Source of the DNA: Asparagopsis taxiformis
Taxonomy: Eukaryota; Rhodophyta; Florideophyceae; Bonnemaisoniales; Bonnemaisoniaceae
Direction of reading: 5' to 3'
Assembly: GCA_030407315.1 (NCBI GenBank)
Contig: JALQPE010000857.1
Span: forward strand, 28,161-92,160
Length of the DNA stretch: 64,000 nucleotides
Below, piece after piece: positions 62,271 through 64,000 of the stretch. Positions within the stretch are counted from its first letter, which is position 1, and every line of letters starts with the position of its first letter. Under the pieces are notes generated by a model that did no database searches, was not told where the DNA came from, and worked only from the letters and a program-made list of their open reading frames with translations. Both the position numbers and the translations under genes were made by a program.

Positions 62271-64000
62271 GCCCGAGCATCCGTACACACTCACTCACTC
62301 TCTCTCTCTCTACCACGACCAAGTCCAACGCCGTCTGTCTAACTCCTGCCCCAACGCCCCTATCCCCGTCCCCCCTTTCCTCCATCCAACTGCGACCCAG
62401 ACAACAACCCGTACACCATTGCCGAGCCCACCACAACACCGAGCGCAGCCACAGCAACCACAGGGCCGTGCTCCCGCATGAACACCGGCACATGGTCAAT
62501 GCAGCCGGTGCGCAGCGCACGCTTTCTACAGTAGTACTCGACGAGGCCGTAGAGCACAAGTAGGAAAGCAACGATGTATGCGAGGGCAATGACGACTCGT
62601 TGGGCGCGGTCGGGGTGTGGGAATCGAACTTGAGGAGCATGAATGTACCGACAGCGGCGGTATGGAGGCCTGTCCATAGCCACTTGAAGAAGGTGCGTTC
62701 TGCAGCCATGTCGGCTTTGATGTGGTCAGCGACTGCTTTGCATGCCTTTTTGTGTTGTTTGGCTGCTTTGTCGTTGTGGTTGTTGGTGGGGTGTGTGGGA
62801 CGGTGTATGGAGTCATAATTGGTTTGTGTGGGGGAGGGAGGAGTGTGGACGAGGAGGTGGTTGAGGTCGTTGGAGTTTGTTGGAGAGAGGGGAGATGTGG
62901 GGTGAGAGAAGTGTGTGGAGTGGGAGAGGGGATTGGGGGCCATTGTTGATGGGGATTAGAGGGGGGGAGGGGGGGGAGGAGATATTGTTGAGAGGGAAGA
63001 GCGGTGATGGTGGTGATGGTGGTGATGGTGGTGGTGGTAGGGAGGATGGGGAGACTGGGGGCGGGGCTAGGGAGGGTGGTTAAATAGATGGGGTGAACGA
63101 GGAAGGGGGGAGTGAAGGGATCGTTGTGCGTGTGTAATAATTTGGAATGTGTGTGGGTGGGGGGGTGTTTGAGGGAGGAGTGAAAATTTGCGAGCGGAAT
63201 GGGATGATTACGTGTATGTGTTTGTGTACATAATGTTGTGCAGGTATGGTCTTGGTGGGGTAGAGCGAGGAGTGAAGTGACTGGGTACTTTGGGATCGAT
63301 AAAATGTACTGGCGGAGAATGGGGGGAGGGCTGGGATGAGAAATTTGGTGGAAAGGGACCATGGATGATGAGAGACGGGAGAGGTTTGAGAGTGGGAGAG
63401 GAGAGATGGAATATTGGTGAGGGAGGGTGGGGGAAAGGGTGTGAAATAATTACGTGCTGGCTGGGTTGTCTGGTGTTGTATTGTATTGTTGTTGTTGTTG
63501 TTGTTGTAATGTAAAAATTGAGTCGAGCTGGGCTGGGGTGTGGATTGATAATGGATGAGCATGTTTTGCAGTGGTAGCCGAGTTTGTTCGTTTCGGGATG
63601 ATTGGTTTGGGTTTGTGATGGACCCATCTGAAATGGAGGGTAGTTGAGTGAGTGTGGAGGGAGGGTGGTGGTGTGGTGTTGTGGTGTCGTGTGGAACTGG
63701 AATTCTAGAGTGAAAGGTTGAAAGCGTTGGGAGAATAAAGTTTGAATGAAGAAAATGTTGTGGAGAGGGTGGAGTAGGGAAGAATTGGGAAGGGAGGGTG
63801 TGAGAGGTGGGAAACTACGAGAATGTGACGAAAGAGGAATGGAGAAATGTGCAACGACTGGCTGGGTATGAGAAACAGCATCCATAGCCATCCCCTCCTT
63901 TTGTATACTGTGTCTTCAAAATAGGCTATGTCCTTCATGATAGACTTGTGAGACTGAACGAACAGTTGTGAAGATGATGAGTGATCTTGCTCATTTGGTT
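62271..64000 (-). repeat. Right arm of the inverted duplication (cut by the window end)
   Basis: Reverse complement of 59375-61101. Position 64000 aligns with 59375 and the similarity shows no sign of stopping there. Differences seen include C5 to C4 in the VTC1-like gene, one fewer G near 63895, a shorter ACA run and a longer GAGA run near 62301. Confidence 0.9.
62360..62943 (-). pseudogene. VTC1: VTC1-like DUF202 gene, inverted copy with one-base frameshift
   Basis: The copy is 584 nt against 585 nt for the left gene. Residues 1-110 are identical, then a run of five C (60761-60765 in the left copy) is four long here (62612-62615 on the plus strand). This shifts the frame at the HTP-DR junction and destroys the second and third helices. 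The original downstream frame is otherwise undamaged to its stop at 62360. The break is therefore recent, or it could be a sequencing or assembly error in a homopolymer. A shifted product would run on to 62233. Confidence 0.75.

Overview
This is nuclear DNA of a eukaryote, most likely a multicellular (florideophyte-like) red alga. That placement is an inference. It rests on a plastid homogentisate phytyltransferase beside ordinary eukaryotic housekeeping genes, very few and short (68-105 bp) GT-AG introns, 100-550 bp spacers between most genes, and a compact gene island set in repeat-rich DNA. Nothing in the window looks bacterial or organellar.

Layout. (1) 1-14.6 kb is a mobile-element zone: a degenerate 83-bp tandem repeat, a transposase-like gene of the 'FLPVGHTH' type (DUF7869-like) broken by one frameshift, a GC-rich block with a 466-codon gag-like reverse-strand ORF and a perfect 20-bp hairpin, a tRNA-like relic, a second decayed gag-like ORF, and a complete Mutator-like element (10503-14606) with 9-bp target-site duplications and nearly identical inverted repeats. 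(2) 15.2-39.2 kb is a dense gene island: WDR20/CreC-like WD40 protein, cytosolic-type histidyl-tRNA synthetase, mitochondrial ABC transporter ATM1 (four exons, one of 19 nt), 20S proteasome beta4 (one intron), secretory-pathway RING-H2 E3 ligase, RFC1, a tetraspanin-like four-TM protein, an ABC1-family atypical kinase, mitochondrial pyruvate carrier MPC1 (one intron), PRP4-type CMGC kinase, an ESCRT-III Snf7 protein, homogentisate phytyltransferase, and a lineage-type three-TM membrane protein. (3) 39.2-59.3 kb is gene-poor: a TATA-driven two-finger C2H2 protein, a decayed Sel1-like-repeat gene built on 235-251-bp tandem units, and three paralogous small secreted proteins with two six/seven-cysteine modules, two of which share a serially duplicated upstream region. 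(4) 59.4-64 kb is an inverted duplication with arms of about 1.73 kb. Each arm carries a VTC1/DUF202-type membrane protein gene; the left copy is intact and the right copy has a one-base homopolymer frameshift.

The island genes cover translation, Fe-S/mitochondrial transport, proteolysis, DNA replication, splicing control, membrane remodelling and tocopherol synthesis. They do not form a pathway; adjacency reflects compaction only. The most novel material is the two-module cysteine-rich secreted family (51903, 54086, 58099) with its amplified promoter, the recent MULE, and the convergent VTC1-like pair.
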